Assembly (NCBI GenBank): GCA_022821585.1
Contig: JAJEDI010000100.1
Coordinates: 1-64,000, forward strand
From: Caldilineaceae bacterium
GTDB taxonomy: Bacteria; Chloroflexota; Anaerolineae; Caldilineales; Caldilineaceae
Length of the DNA stretch: 64,000 bases
Direction: 5' to 3'
The position numbers were made by a program, and so were the translations under genes. A model generated the notes under the pieces. It ran no database searches and was not told the origin of the DNA. It was given only the letters and a program-made list of their open reading frames with translations. The first letter of the stretch is position 1. Every line of letters starts with the position of its first letter. Shown here piece after piece: positions 17,492-27,583 of the stretch.

Positions 17492-18340
17492 CTACCCCTT
17501 AATCGCGCCCATCGTCAGCCCGCCCGCCAGGAAACGCTGCACCACAAGAGCCAGCAGCAGCACCGGAAGCGTCACGACCGTGGCCGCCGCGCACAGCGCG
17601 CCCCAATTCACCTGGCCGTACGTGAGAAAGTTGTATACGGCCAGCGGCAGCGTCATCGTCTTCGAGCCGCCCAGAATCAGCACAAATATGAAGTTGTTCC
17701 ACGAGGAGATGAAGCTGAGGATCGCTACAGCCGTGATGCCGGGCAGGCTGAGCGGGATCATGACGCGGATCATCGTGCCCAGCTGCGAACAGCCATCAAT
17801 CAGCGCCGCGTCCAGAAGCTCGCTCGGCACGTCCTCGAAGAAACCGATCATGACCCACATGATCAGAGGCAACACCGTCAGAATGTGGGTGATCACGATC
17901 CCTGCGTGCGTGTCCAAGAGCCCAAGCCGCTTGTAAACGATGAAAAGGGGAACGAGAAAAGTGATCCCGGGCAGCATGCGCACCACCAGCAGCGCCAGGG
18001 CCAGCCCGTCCTGCTTGTACTTGGCGATGCTGTAGGCGGCCGGCAGGCCCACTACGAGCGACAGCCCCACAGAACTGACCGCGATCGTCAGGCTGTTGAA
18101 GAGGTACCTGGCAAACGGATTGCGCGCAAAGACCTCGCCATAGTGGTCCAACGTCGGGATGAAGAACCACACCGGAGGATCTTTGACGATCAACAAGTTC
18201 GGCTTGAACGAGGAGACGAACATCCAGACGAAGATAAACAAAAAGAAGACCAGAAAAATCGATAGGATGATCCAGAACAGTGAGTCCTGTATCCGCCTCG
18301 TCTTCCTCATTCCCAATGGCCTGAGAGAAAGTCTGTTCAT
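17492..18340 (-). CDS. Sugar ABC importer permease (MalG type)
   Basis: This 282-residue permease has six predicted membrane segments, the EAA loop LLDAALIDGCSQLGTMIRV and the terminal TMGAIKG. It is the last gene of the three-gene importer 20831-17492, 25 bases after the MalF gene. Confidence 0.93.
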   Translation of the reverse strand: MNRLSLRPLGMRKTRRIQDSLFWIILSIFLVFFLFIFVWMFVSSFKPNLLIVKDPPVWFFIPTLDHYGEVFARNPFARYLFNSLTIAVSSVGLSLVVGLPAAYSIAKYKQDGLALALLVVRMLPGITFLVPLFIVYKRLGLLDTHAGIVITHILTVLPLIMWVMIGFFEDVPSELLDAALIDGCSQLGTMIRVMIPLSLPGITAVAILSFISSWNNFIFVLILGGSKTMTLPLAVYNFLTYGQVNWGALCAAATVVTLPVLLLALVVQRFLAGGLTMGAIKG

Positions 18341-18365
18341 GTCATCTGCTCGTTAGCTTGGCGGC

Positions 18366-19379
18366 TCAAAGCCATGCCCGCTGTCGCAGTCTGATCAAGA
18401 CCGCGCTGATGACCAGGATGATCACCATGAAGACCAGAATCACAGCCGAGCCATAGCCCAAATCATAAAACTCGAACGCTGTAAGATAAGAGTAAATATG
18501 TAGCGTCTCGCTCCGTCTACCCGGCCCGCCGGCTGTCATGATCCAGATGGCATCGAATACTTTCAGCGTATCGATAGCCCGGAAGAGCATGGCGACGACG
18601 ATCGCCCCTTTAAGCAGCGGCAGCGTGATCAGAAAGAATTCCTGCAGCTTGCTCGCCCCGTCAATGCGCGCTGCCTCGAACGGCTCCGTCGGCAGGGAAC
18701 GCAACCCCGCCAGCAGGATCAACATCACGAACGGGACCCCGTGCCACGTATTGATCCAGACAAGGCTGGGTACCACCGACCTTTCGCCGGCCACCCACAA
18801 GCTCCGCGGCAGCCCCACTGCCTCCAGGAAAAAGTTTAGAATGCCGATCGAAGGCTCCATCATGATCAGCCAGATCACCGACGTCGCCGTCGGCGTCGCC
18901 ACCAGCGGCAGCAGGAACAGCGTGCGGATGACGCCCAGCCCCCGAAATGTCCTGTTCATCACCAGCGCCATGATCATCGCCAACACCAGTTCCAGCATGA
19001 GGCTGGCCACCGTAAAGTAAAGCGTAATCCAAAACGCACTCAGGAATCTGGCGTCTGCAGTGAGGACCTCTATCAGGTTTTCGGCGCCGACAAAAGTAAA
19101 GCGGGTCATCGTCACATTGACCCGCTGCAAACTCAACGATACCGTGTAAAAGAATGGATACCCCATCAACAGCAGGATTACGATGGCCGCCGGCGCGGGC
19201 AGTACGTAAGCCAGGTTGCGGTCTATCAGTGCAAAGGCACGCCCGAGCAGACCCCCGGGCGGGGCATACCCCGGCTTCTGATCTTCCTGCCTGCCGCCCC
19301 CGCTCTCGACGGGATGCTCAGGGGAACTGTCGGAAGTCTGCCCGGTCTGCTCTGAATTCGGCCCTGCTTTCTGCTGCAT
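18366..19379 (-). CDS. Sugar ABC importer permease (MalF type)
   Basis: This 337-residue permease starts at ATG 19379. A hydrophilic, Ser/Gln/Glu-rich stretch of about 50 residues precedes the first helix (LAYVLPAPAAIVILLLM). The EAA loop is PFEAARIDGASKLQEFF. The frame extends upstream to 19418, but that would run into the hairpin at 19405-19434. The ribosome site is weak, suggesting coupling or reduced expression relative to the SBP. Confidence 0.9.
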   Translation of the reverse strand: MQQKAGPNSEQTGQTSDSSPEHPVESGGGRQEDQKPGYAPPGGLLGRAFALIDRNLAYVLPAPAAIVILLLMGYPFFYTVSLSLQRVNVTMTRFTFVGAENLIEVLTADARFLSAFWITLYFTVASLMLELVLAMIMALVMNRTFRGLGVIRTLFLLPLVATPTATSVIWLIMMEPSIGILNFFLEAVGLPRSLWVAGERSVVPSLVWINTWHGVPFVMLILLAGLRSLPTEPFEAARIDGASKLQEFFLITLPLLKGAIVVAMLFRAIDTLKVFDAIWIMTAGGPGRRSETLHIYSYLTAFEFYDLGYGSAVILVFMVIILVISAVLIRLRQRAWL

Positions 19380-19404
19380 AGGCAACTCGCTTTTCAATCT
19401 GAGA

Positions 19405-19434
19405 GTGGCCGGCGGCACACACGCCGCCGGCCAC
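19405..19434 (-). promoter_or_regulatory. Intercistronic hairpin after SBP gene
   Basis: GTGGCCGGCGGC (19405-19416) and GCCGCCGGCCAC (19423-19434) form a perfect 12-bp stem with a 6-base loop. It starts 12 bases after the SBP stop and ends 26 bases before the MalF start. No T-tract follows. Confidence 0.85.
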
Positions 19435-19445
19435 CGGATTCTTCC

Positions 19446-20831
19446 TTACTCCTCCTGCTCTTCCAGCATCTCCAGCAGTTCCTGCTGGCTCTTCTGCGCC
19501 GCAGCCGCCACGTCGCCGCCCTCGATCGAAGTGACGATCACCTGCGCGATCGACTCGCGCGCCCGCATCAGGTTGATGATCGATGGCGGGGCCGGCGGCG
19601 AGAAGTCGCCAATCGCTCGCGAATCGAGCAATACCTGCACGAAGTCCAGGTCATCCTGCGTCGCCTGCGTCTTGTACGCTTCCGTCTCATACGGCGAGCG
19701 CCGCGGTACCGCGCCGCCATCGAGGACGTACTTCAGCATGCTCTCCTTGTTCGAAATGAACTGCAGCAGGTACCAGCTCGCCTCCTTCTTCTGCGAGAGC
19801 CCGCCCACAGTGATGCTCCAGCCCCCCGCCGACGCTCTCTGGCCGTTGGGACCTGCCGGCATCAGGAAATAACCGATATTGCCGGCCACCGTCGACTTGC
19901 TCGGGTCCTGGAAGTCCTTGCGGAAGACCGCGTCGTCGATGATCATGCCGGCCTTGCCCTGGCTGAATATGTTCACCGCACCGACATGGTCGATGTTGGG
20001 AGATCCCGGCGGACCGTACAGGCGCAGCAGTTTGCCGTAGAAGTCAAAGGCGGCGATCGCCTCCTCCGAGTCCATCAGCGGCACGCCGTCATCGTCCTCC
20101 CACATGATCCCCATACCGCCCAGGAACCCCTTGAAGACCGAGGTCGGCACCGGCGGCTTGCCGCGCATCGTGATGCCGAAAACATCCCCGCCGCTCTGCT
20201 CCTGAACCGTTGCCGCCGCGGCTTCAAGCTCTTCAAATGTTGTCGGCGGCCCGTCGATGCCATACTCCTCGAACAGGTCCTTGCGGTAGTAGCCGATCAT
20301 CGCGCTCATCTGCATTGGCACCGAGACCAGGCTGCCCCGCGACGAATAGCCAGCCATCAGGTAGTCGCGCCCCATGTCCTCCCACAGTTCGTAGTCCTCG
20401 TGGGTCATGCTCGGGTCGTCCACCCAGGGGCCGATGTCGTTCAACCAGCCGGCATCGAACCAGACATTTCGTTCCTCTGCACCCGCCGGCAGCTGGAAGA
20501 CATCCATGTCCTCGTTGCTCGCCATCAGTTCGACCCGGATCTTCTGCACCATCTGCGCCCACGGCAGGATCTCCGTGTTCACCTTGATCCCGGTCATCTC
20601 TTCAAACTTGGGCAAAATCGACAGTACGTGGTCGCTCAGCGGCTGTGTCTCGCCGACGTACCGCAGCTCAGTACCAGCATAGCGCTGCCAGTCGAAACCT
20701 TCCGGCTCCGCCATAGCCTCTTCAGCGGGCGCGCCCGCAGGGGCCGCAGGCACGCACGCGGTCAGGGCTGCCCCTGCCGTCCCCGCGCCCAGCACCCGCA
20801 ATAACTGTCGACGACTGATCTGTGATCGCAT
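19446..20831 (-). CDS. Tat-exported lipoprotein sugar-binding protein (SBP_bac_1)
   Basis: The 461-residue protein starts at ATG 20831 with GGAGAA 7 bases before it. The signal is SRRQLLRVLGAGTAG, followed by LTACVPA as lipobox. The mature protein has GTELRYVGETQPLSDHVLS and an acidic C-terminus rich in Glu and Gln (LLEMLEEQEE). Together with the next two permeases it forms a minimal importer lacking its own ATPase. A strong promoter lies upstream at 21018-21046. Confidence 0.93.
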   Translation of the reverse strand: MRSQISRRQLLRVLGAGTAGAALTACVPAAPAGAPAEEAMAEPEGFDWQRYAGTELRYVGETQPLSDHVLSILPKFEEMTGIKVNTEILPWAQMVQKIRVELMASNEDMDVFQLPAGAEERNVWFDAGWLNDIGPWVDDPSMTHEDYELWEDMGRDYLMAGYSSRGSLVSVPMQMSAMIGYYRKDLFEEYGIDGPPTTFEELEAAAATVQEQSGGDVFGITMRGKPPVPTSVFKGFLGGMGIMWEDDDGVPLMDSEEAIAAFDFYGKLLRLYGPPGSPNIDHVGAVNIFSQGKAGMIIDDAVFRKDFQDPSKSTVAGNIGYFLMPAGPNGQRASAGGWSITVGGLSQKKEASWYLLQFISNKESMLKYVLDGGAVPRRSPYETEAYKTQATQDDLDFVQVLLDSRAIGDFSPPAPPSIINLMRARESIAQVIVTSIEGGDVAAAAQKSQQELLEMLEEQEE

Positions 20832-21198
20832 GATAGGGTTCTCCTTCCCATCCTGTTTGAAACTACGCCTAAACAATTGGTTTCGATCTGTCCGTCCTTA
20901 AGATCTTGGAACAACCAAAACAAACCGATCCTTGTACCACAACAATCTGCCAGGTTGCTAACGATATTCTGCTGCCGTCTCTGCGAGAAACTCGAAAGGA
21001 ATAGAGGATTTTCTGGGAGTATAGATTCTTTGACGCGGCCTGTCAAAGAGGATTATTTCGCCCCGCCGTCGATTATCTAAGGGTAAGAGAACAATAGACG
21101 GGCCGAACGACTAGGCCGGTTGGCGAGGTTCGCACCGCATCGACCACCATCTTCAGTCCCGGGCAACGGCATCAGCCACTGCTCGGGCACAGGATGTA
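20832..21198. other. Intergenic region with promoter of the 20831 operon
   Basis: It contains the promoter at 21018-21046 and a leader of about 185 bases. No terminator with a T-tract was seen for the aminotransferase gene ending at 21199. Confidence 0.5.
21018..21046 (-). promoter_or_regulatory. Sigma-70 promoter, shared-type TTGACAGGCCG
   Basis: On the minus strand TTGACA (21041-21046), a 17-base spacer starting GGCCGCG, and TATACT (21018-21023) followed by CC. The -35 matches the consensus fully and the -10 at five of six positions. The same layout drives the SBP at 32357. Confidence 0.85.
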
Positions 21199-22533
21199 CT
21201 AGCTGACAAGACGGCGGAAAGGCTCCTGCGTCAAGTCGCATATCAGCAGGCTGTCAATGTCATCGGACTCAAGGCCCGATCGGATCACATCGAACGCTTC
21301 AGATGCCGCCTCAGCAGTCTTGCGGATAACCTCATCCGTGTGCGCCATGTTGAGGATGAATCCCATCGGGCAATGCACGCCGCGCCGCGCCATCTCCTGA
21401 ATGAACAGAGTATTGACCTTGGGGCGCAAAGTCTCGTCGGGCAAGGAAAGGGTGAGGCTCAGGGCCGTATGCAGACCCGTGTACTCGCCGGAAAGGCCCG
21501 CGTCCGCGATGCTCCCGTTCAGCGCTTGGCGCAGTTTCTCGCCGGTCTCTAGGAAGAAGGCCGCGGAATCACGCCGTTTCAGTTCACGAACTGTTGTGAG
21601 GGCCGCGGTCAATCCGATGTTGTCGCTCCAATAGGAACTGGATACGAACATGCGGCTCGCCGGCTCCATCACCTCCCGCGATCCCACAACCGCGCCCATC
21701 GGGTACCCGTTCGACATCGCCTTGGCCAGGACAGTCATGTCCGGCGTAACGCCCACGTACTCCTGAACGCCGCCCACTGAAAGGCGCCAGCCGCATGAAA
21801 CCTCGTCGAATATCAGAATCGCATCGTGCGCATGAGCAAGTTCCTTGACGCCTTCCAGAAACCCTGGCTCCGGCAGCGTGGAGCGAAGCGGCTCCATCAT
21901 CACGGCCGCGACCTCCCCCGCATGTTCATCCAGCAGTTCCCTAAGCGCATCCAAATCTCCGTATGGGAAAGGAATGACCGTGCCGGCCAGCACCTTGGGG
22001 ACGCCGATCGGCTCAATGCCTGCAAACGGAAACTCACCGGTTATTGGGTCAGCTTCGTAGTTCGCAGCCTGATACCAGTCATGCCAGCCGTGATAGCCGC
22101 AGAAGATAATTTTGTCCCGGCCGGTTGTCCCCCGGGCAATGCGCGCGGCGGCAGCACAGGCCTCCCCGCCCCCCTTTGTGTAGCGGACCATTTCAGCGCT
22201 CGGGATCGTATCGACCAGCTCCTCAGCCAGTTCGATCTCTAATGGGCTGTTCAACGAGGAAAGGCTGCCCCGCCTGATCTGCTCCTCGACTGCCCTGTCA
22301 ACCACATCGTCGGCATGCCCCAATATGACCGCCCCGACAGAGCTCATCCAGTCAATGTATTCGTTTTCGTCCACGTCAATGAAGCGGGAGCCCTTGGCGC
22401 TCTGCGCATAAACGGGGCTGATGCCATTGGCAAATCGGCTCGCCCTCCGGCTGATCAGCTGCGTCCGACCGGGGATCAGTTCGCCGGCGCGTTCGTAGAT
22501 CTCATAAGAACGGGTCACCGTATATCTGGACAC
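21199..22533 (-). CDS. Class III PLP-dependent aminotransferase (glutamate-1-semialdehyde aminomutase-like)
   Basis: The 444-residue protein has the class III signature: Asp243 in IFDEVSCGWR binds the PLP ring nitrogen and Lys271 in LAKAMSNGYP forms the Schiff base. GYHGWHDWY (146-154) is the aromatic clamp seen in HemL-like enzymes. As the last gene of a glycan-uptake operon it is unlikely to be housekeeping hemL; amino-sugar or amino-ketone metabolism is more plausible. Substrate unknown. Confidence 0.87.
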   Translation of the reverse strand: MSRYTVTRSYEIYERAGELIPGRTQLISRRASRFANGISPVYAQSAKGSRFIDVDENEYIDWMSSVGAVILGHADDVVDRAVEEQIRRGSLSSLNSPLEIELAEELVDTIPSAEMVRYTKGGGEACAAAARIARGTTGRDKIIFCGYHGWHDWYQAANYEADPITGEFPFAGIEPIGVPKVLAGTVIPFPYGDLDALRELLDEHAGEVAAVMMEPLRSTLPEPGFLEGVKELAHAHDAILIFDEVSCGWRLSVGGVQEYVGVTPDMTVLAKAMSNGYPMGAVVGSREVMEPASRMFVSSSYWSDNIGLTAALTTVRELKRRDSAAFFLETGEKLRQALNGSIADAGLSGEYTGLHTALSLTLSLPDETLRPKVNTLFIQEMARRGVHCPMGFILNMAHTDEVIRKTAEAASEAFDVIRSGLESDDIDSLLICDLTQEPFRRLVS

Positions 22534-22599
22534 GAGATATCTCCTTTACCAACGATAGATCGCCGCGCGGCCGGATGGCCAGCTCGGTCAACGACTCTC

Positions 22600-24153
22600 T
22601 CAATCGGCCCCATCGTCAGCCGACGGCCGCAGTATGGTCCCGTCAGGCAGACGCGCCGCAAACGCAAAACACCAGGCCCCCCAACTCAGGCTGCGGTGGT
22701 TGTTTAGCTTAAGAGCAATCCTGTTGCGGCCGCGTTTCAACGTTATCGTCACCTGCCGCGTATCGAAAAAGCGGTGATGAGTGCGCGGCAAGACAGTCTC
22801 ATCGTTCAGCTTGACGATCAGATCATCGTCCCAGGCAAGCTGTAAAACCGCCTCCGTATCCGCCGGGCTCTCCAGCCACGCAAGGCCGCACGCCGCCGCC
22901 GGCCATGTAGGCGCAACATCCTTATTGTCCGGCCGGAATACGTGTCCGAAATCAATGAAGCCGTCGATAGCATCGCGTCGCACCCAGCGCGCAATATGCT
23001 GTCCAGGCTTGATGATGGACGGCTGCCGCCACGGAGATTCCGCTTCAAAGCCCCCGTCCCACGTCGCGCCGGGATCAAACGCCTTTTCCGCCTCAAGCTC
23101 CCTGGCCATCGCCTGCCCGCTCGCATCCTCGAACGGCCCGCACAACCACCAACTGCCGGTCGTCTCCAGCGGCAGATCATACGTGCCGCGACGCAGTTCA
23201 AGTTCAGGCTCACCCGTCCGCAGAGTCAGTCCACTGATCGAGACAGGTTCGATCTGGCCCCACGGCGGCATGCGGAAAAATGGCCGGTGCGGTTCGGTCT
23301 GATACCAGTAGGCCGTGCTGCAAATGTCGTTGCCCACGCTCCCGAAGCGGAAATGCAGGTGCTCGCTGAACGGCACTGCATCCGTTTCAAAGAATCGGTA
23401 TGCCGCCAGACTATGGTAGGCTCGTGCCGGGCCAAGGTCTTCATGCACGTAATAGGGCATGCCCTGGTAAAGAGACGTATCCGGCTTGTGCAGCACGCCC
23501 CCACTGCCGACGCCGAATGTGTCCTCTCCACCGCTGCCTCTCAGGAAGGCCGGATCCTTCTCCCCGTCAATATAGATATTGTCTGCTCCCCCGTGAGACC
23601 AGCGCGCGGCGTCATCGCGAACGCGCACGCCATAGGTGAAGCCCAGAAGCCGCCCCTCGCCGGCCGCGTCGAGCACGAGATAGTCCTCGCCAAAGGCCTC
23701 ACAAGGGTACTCGCGCCGCCACTGCGCATGGAACCTTAGCGGCTCTTCGAGCGTGCCCTCAGGATATTCGTGCCATTCAATGTGCCAGAACAGGTCCATG
23801 CCCTTCGGGCTGACCTCAACCTCGATCCGCGCCTCCGAAGCAAATGGCATGGGAAAATAACTGGTGTACGTGTCTTGGTCCGAAGTGACGAGATAGAGGC
23901 TGCTGATCGAGTACATGACCACCCCGTGGCACAATCCGAAAAAGTCCCCGATTGGGGACTCGACGCTCGGCTCCTCTTCACCGTCCCAGTAGATGCGCAG
24001 AATCCCCTGGCGGTTTTGTCGTGACCCCATCCATATGCGCCGAATGCAGCCGGGCCCTCTTAGCGTGGCCAGCTCGATCCGGTCGCCCCTGACTTCGGGA
24101 ATCGTAGCCAGAATCCGCCTGGGTTTGAACACTTTGGGAAGTTGTAAGTCCAT
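22600..24153 (-). CDS. GH172-family (DUF2961) protein, long form
   Basis: The 517-residue protein starts MDLQLPKVFKPRRILATIPE at ATG 24153. It has the DUF2961 core features: LRGPGCIRRIWMG, YWDGEEEPSVESPIGDFFGL, IEWHEYPEG and GSGGEDTFGVGSGG. About 130 further residues form a C-terminal part including LAWDDDLIVKLNDE and KRGRNRIALKLNN, resembling a beta-sandwich accessory domain. GH172 enzymes studied so far act on fructofuranose or arabinofuranose linkages. Here the protein lies between the importer ATPase and the aminotransferase. It lacks a signal peptide, so a cytoplasmic role is likely. A shorter homologue is at 56701-57837. Confidence 0.85.
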   Translation of the reverse strand: MDLQLPKVFKPRRILATIPEVRGDRIELATLRGPGCIRRIWMGSRQNRQGILRIYWDGEEEPSVESPIGDFFGLCHGVVMYSISSLYLVTSDQDTYTSYFPMPFASEARIEVEVSPKGMDLFWHIEWHEYPEGTLEEPLRFHAQWRREYPCEAFGEDYLVLDAAGEGRLLGFTYGVRVRDDAARWSHGGADNIYIDGEKDPAFLRGSGGEDTFGVGSGGVLHKPDTSLYQGMPYYVHEDLGPARAYHSLAAYRFFETDAVPFSEHLHFRFGSVGNDICSTAYWYQTEPHRPFFRMPPWGQIEPVSISGLTLRTGEPELELRRGTYDLPLETTGSWWLCGPFEDASGQAMARELEAEKAFDPGATWDGGFEAESPWRQPSIIKPGQHIARWVRRDAIDGFIDFGHVFRPDNKDVAPTWPAAACGLAWLESPADTEAVLQLAWDDDLIVKLNDETVLPRTHHRFFDTRQVTITLKRGRNRIALKLNNHRSLSWGAWCFAFAARLPDGTILRPSADDGAD

Positions 24154-24192
24154 ATTCCTAGCCTGCCTTGACCTGAATGACTGCACCTGCTC

Positions 24193-26373
24193 TCAGTCGA
24201 TTTTGTCTACACCTGTAAGGGTCAACTCTTCTTGAAAATGGCAAGCCCCCCAGTAGCCCGGTCGTCCGGCTACCGGTCTCAACTGGGGCTCCTCCACCGT
24301 GCAGATTTCCTGACGATATGGACAGCGGGTGTGAAACCGACAACCGGCTGGCGGCGCGCTGGGATCGGGGAGCTCGCCCGTGGCAACTGCGAGGCTCGTC
24401 TGAACCCCCGGGTTGGGGAGTGGGATCGAAGCGAGCAGAGCTTCCGTGTAGGGATGTACAGGTGTCGAGCAGACGGCCGTTGTGTTGCCAATTTCGACAA
24501 TCTTGCCCAAGTACATCACCGCGATTCGGTCACTGATGTGGCGGACCACCGCAATGTCATGGGCGATAAACAGCATCGTCAGATCCAGCTGCTGCTGCAG
24601 GTCCATCAGAAGGTTCAGGACCTGTGACTGCACCGACACGTCCAGCGCCGAGACCGGCTCATCCGCCACCAGAAATGCCGGTTCAGTGGAAAGCGCCCTC
24701 GCAATTGCGATCCGCTGCCGCTGCCCGCCGCTGAACGCATGGGGAAAGCGGCTCAGGTGTTCCGCTCGCAGCCCCACCATCTCCAGTAAACTGCCTACGC
24801 GCGCATCGACCTCCTGCCCTCTGGCAATGTTATGCAGAATCAGAGGTTCACCCACGATATCGCGCACGTTCAGGCGTGGGTTTAGTGACGACAGCGGGTC
24901 CTGAAAGACCATCCCCATGTGGCGCCGCACACCCTTCATCGCCGGCTCCGGTATCCGCGTTATATCCTTGAGTTCACCGTCCATCCTGAACTGAATCCTG
25001 CCTGCCGTCGGATCGACCAGCCGCGTGATCAGTCGGCCCACCGACGTCTTGCCGCACCCCGATTCGCCCACCAGTCCGACAATTTCCCCCCGTCTGATCG
25101 TCAGATCAACGCCGTCTACAGCATGGACCGTGCCAACCTTTCGACGTACGATACCCTTGTAAATCGGGTAGTGAAGCGTCATATCCCTGACACGCACGCC
25201 GACGTCGCTTTCGCCCTGACTCCCGTCCTCCTTCGAGCTGACCGCGCTTGTCAGCCCGTTGGAAACAGCCTCCACGCCAGCGGTCGCCGCACGGCGTGCC
25301 GGCGCCCCGTTCGACAGCGACAACGTTCCGTCTTCCACGACCTCCCCCGCCTGGGATTGCGTTGTCTCAATCGTTATGCCGCCGGCCGGCTCCGGCGAAT
25401 CATAGAGCCAGCATTTGGCCTTGTGCTCTTCACTCAATGCGATGAGCGGCGGCGTCTCCTGGCACTTGGACATCACTTCCGGGCAACGGTCGGCAAAAAC
25501 GCAACCCTTCGGCGCCAAAGCCAGTTCAGGCACGACCCCTTCCAGCGACTGCAATGGCGTCTTTGGTTCGCTGTCCAGGCTGGGAATCGAAGCCAGGAGA
25601 CCTTGCGTATAGGGATGAGCCGCCTGCTCAAACACCTCCTGCACTGTGCCCGTCTCAACGATGACACCCAGATACATCACCGACACACGGTCGGCCTTGC
25701 TCGCCACGACCCCCATGTTGTGCGTGATTAACAGAACCGACATGCCAAGCCGGCTGCGCAGTTGCCCGATCAGATCCAGGATCTGCGCCTGTATGGTGAC
25801 GTCCAGCGCAGTGGTTGGCTCATCCGCGATCAGGAGCTGCGGATGGCAGGCCAGTGCCAGCGCAATCATCACCCGCTGACGCATTCCCCCCGACAACTCA
25901 TGCGGATACCGGCTCAGAAGCTGGCCCGGCTGCGGAAGCCCCACCATCTCCAGCATCTCTTCCGTCCGCGCGTACGCTTCTCTCAGACTGGTCTCCTCGT
26001 GTTCCAGAATCCCCTCAGCCACCTGGCTTCCTACCGTCATCATCGGATGCAGAGAGCGCATCGGCTCCTGAAAGATCATCGAAACCTCGCGCCCGCGTAT
26101 CCGCCGCAGCACGCGCTCATTCCCGCGGTTCACCAGCATATTGACCCGGCCTGCCCGCGTATCCAGCCAGATCTCGCCCCCCTCGAAAACGGCGGGCGGA
26201 GAGGGCACGAGTCCAACCACGCTCCGTGCCGTGACGCTCTTGCCGCACCCGCTCTCCCCTACAAGACCCACAATCTCCCCCGGCTGCACCGCGAGGCTCA
26301 CGCCGTTCACCGCCCGCGTTGTACCCACGACTGATTGGAAGCTCATCTGCAGGTCTCTGATCTCGAGAGTCAT
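24193..26373 (-). CDS. Fused double ATPase of a peptide-family ABC importer (DppD-DppF)
   Basis: This 726-residue protein holds two complete ATPase domains. The first has Walker A GESGCGKS (39-46), signature LSGGMRQR and Walker B LLIADEP, ending in the [14 protein letters not shown] cysteine cluster. A linker of about 60 polar residues follows (327-390). The second domain has Walker A GESGCGKT (436-443), signature FSGGQRQR and its own [14 protein letters not shown] cluster. Many relatives encode these as two genes. ATG 26373 is preferred as the family-like start; ATG 26427 directly after the OppC stop is an alternative without a visible ribosome site. It energises the OppB/OppC pair encoded upstream. 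Confidence 0.92.
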   Translation of the reverse strand: MTLEIRDLQMSFQSVVGTTRAVNGVSLAVQPGEIVGLVGESGCGKSVTARSVVGLVPSPPAVFEGGEIWLDTRAGRVNMLVNRGNERVLRRIRGREVSMIFQEPMRSLHPMMTVGSQVAEGILEHEETSLREAYARTEEMLEMVGLPQPGQLLSRYPHELSGGMRQRVMIALALACHPQLLIADEPTTALDVTIQAQILDLIGQLRSRLGMSVLLITHNMGVVASKADRVSVMYLGVIVETGTVQEVFEQAAHPYTQGLLASIPSLDSEPKTPLQSLEGVVPELALAPKGCVFADRCPEVMSKCQETPPLIALSEEHKAKCWLYDSPEPAGGITIETTQSQAGEVVEDGTLSLSNGAPARRAATAGVEAVSNGLTSAVSSKEDGSQGESDVGVRVRDMTLHYPIYKGIVRRKVGTVHAVDGVDLTIRRGEIVGLVGESGCGKTSVGRLITRLVDPTAGRIQFRMDGELKDITRIPEPAMKGVRRHMGMVFQDPLSSLNPRLNVRDIVGEPLILHNIARGQEVDARVGSLLEMVGLRAEHLSRFPHAFSGGQRQRIAIARALSTEPAFLVADEPVSALDVSVQSQVLNLLMDLQQQLDLTMLFIAHDIAVVRHISDRIAVMYLGKIVEIGNTTAVCSTPVHPYTEALLASIPLPNPGVQTSLAVATGELPDPSAPPAGCRFHTRCPYRQEICTVEEPQLRPVAGRPGYWGACHFQEELTLTGVDKID

Positions 26374-26427
26374 TCTGAATCCACCTGTTCGCCCCTGCAA
26401 CGGGGCGGGCGAGCCAGCGACCGTCAT

Positions 26428-27582
26428 TCAGAAACGGGAATGTGGGTCAACCGCATCGCGCAGGCCGTCTCCAACGAAGTTGAATGCCAGTACGGTCACG
26501 ATCACGAAGGCCACCGGTGATACCAGCCACGGCGCCACCCCCAATACGGAAACTTTCTGGGACGCCTGCAACAAGACCCCCCAGCTCACCGCCGGCGGCC
26601 GCAGTCCGAGCCCCAAAAAGCTCAACGCGGTCTCCCCCAGGATCATCTCCGGGACCGACAGCGTCGCCGCCACGATCGCATAGCTGAGGTTGGCGGGAAA
26701 GAAATGGCGTCGGATAATCCACCATCGGCCTCCGCCGCCCATGCGCGCCGACAGCACATACTCCTCATTCTTGACTGACAGCGTCAAGCCGCGCACAATG
26801 CGAGCCAAACTTCCCCAGTTCAATATCGATAGGATAATCGTTATGAAAAAGAAGATTCTGCGCGGGCTCCAATCAAGCGGTAGCAGCGCTGACAACGCAA
26901 GCCACAGTGGGATGCTCGGGAAGGAGAGAAGGACCTCTATCCCCCGTTGAATCGCCTGGTCGACGATTCCGCCAAGATAACCCGAGATCATGCCGATAAT
27001 GATGCCCAGTACCAAACTGATGGCGACGCCGCACAGCCCTATCGTCGTCGAGAGGCGCGCCCCATAGATCACGCGCGAAAAAAGATCCCTGCCTTGGTTA
27101 TCCGTTCCCAGCAGGAAAACTTCGGCCCCCTCGACGCCGAAGAGGTGCACGTTGCTCTTGATAAACAGGAACTCATACTCGTCGCCGCGGACAAAGAGGC
27201 CCAAGGGGTACCTCTCTGTTGTGTCCGCCACATACGTCCGTCTCAATGTCTCAGGATCCCTCCCCTTCTCATGGGCATAGACGAACGGCCGCAAGTGAAA
27301 TCTGCCGTCAGCGTCCACAAACCGGGGAAGCCGCGGCGGCGCCAATATATCCCCAAACCGGGTGATCTTGTCATAGGGGGCAAAAAACTCTGCGCCCAGC
27401 GCCACCACGTAGAGGATGGCGAGTATCCAGAATCCGGCAACCGCGAGTTTGTTCCTGAGGAACCGCAGATACAGCAGCTGTCGATAGGAGACCTGTTGCG
27501 ATACCAGGAGATCGGAAAGGTCTTCCGAACTGCTGCCGACCGTTGCCGTCTCAGTCTGTGTTCCTGGATCTGAATGACTCAT
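26428..27582 (-). CDS. Peptide-family ABC importer permease (OppC type) with long periplasmic loop
   Basis: This 384-residue permease is longer than the DppC-type protein at 6433 (321 residues). The extra length is a hydrophilic loop after the first helix, roughly residues 70-150, running from YDKITRFGDILAPPRLPRF to LLGTDNQGRDLFSR. The remaining helices, the VLSARMGGGGRWWIIRRHF contact loop and the terminal FVGDGLRDAVDP are normal. OppC proteins with such loops occur in some carbohydrate-linked Opp systems. The gene starts 1 base after the glycosidase-like gene. Confidence 0.92.
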   Translation of the reverse strand: MSHSDPGTQTETATVGSSSEDLSDLLVSQQVSYRQLLYLRFLRNKLAVAGFWILAILYVVALGAEFFAPYDKITRFGDILAPPRLPRFVDADGRFHLRPFVYAHEKGRDPETLRRTYVADTTERYPLGLFVRGDEYEFLFIKSNVHLFGVEGAEVFLLGTDNQGRDLFSRVIYGARLSTTIGLCGVAISLVLGIIIGMISGYLGGIVDQAIQRGIEVLLSFPSIPLWLALSALLPLDWSPRRIFFFITIILSILNWGSLARIVRGLTLSVKNEEYVLSARMGGGGRWWIIRRHFFPANLSYAIVAATLSVPEMILGETALSFLGLGLRPPAVSWGVLLQASQKVSVLGVAPWLVSPVAFVIVTVLAFNFVGDGLRDAVDPHSRF

Positions 27583-27583
27583 G

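Noticed and set aside
21199-22533. Identification as housekeeping hemL
   Set aside because: The operon context is glycan uptake and no other tetrapyrrole genes are nearby; the exact reaction is left open.
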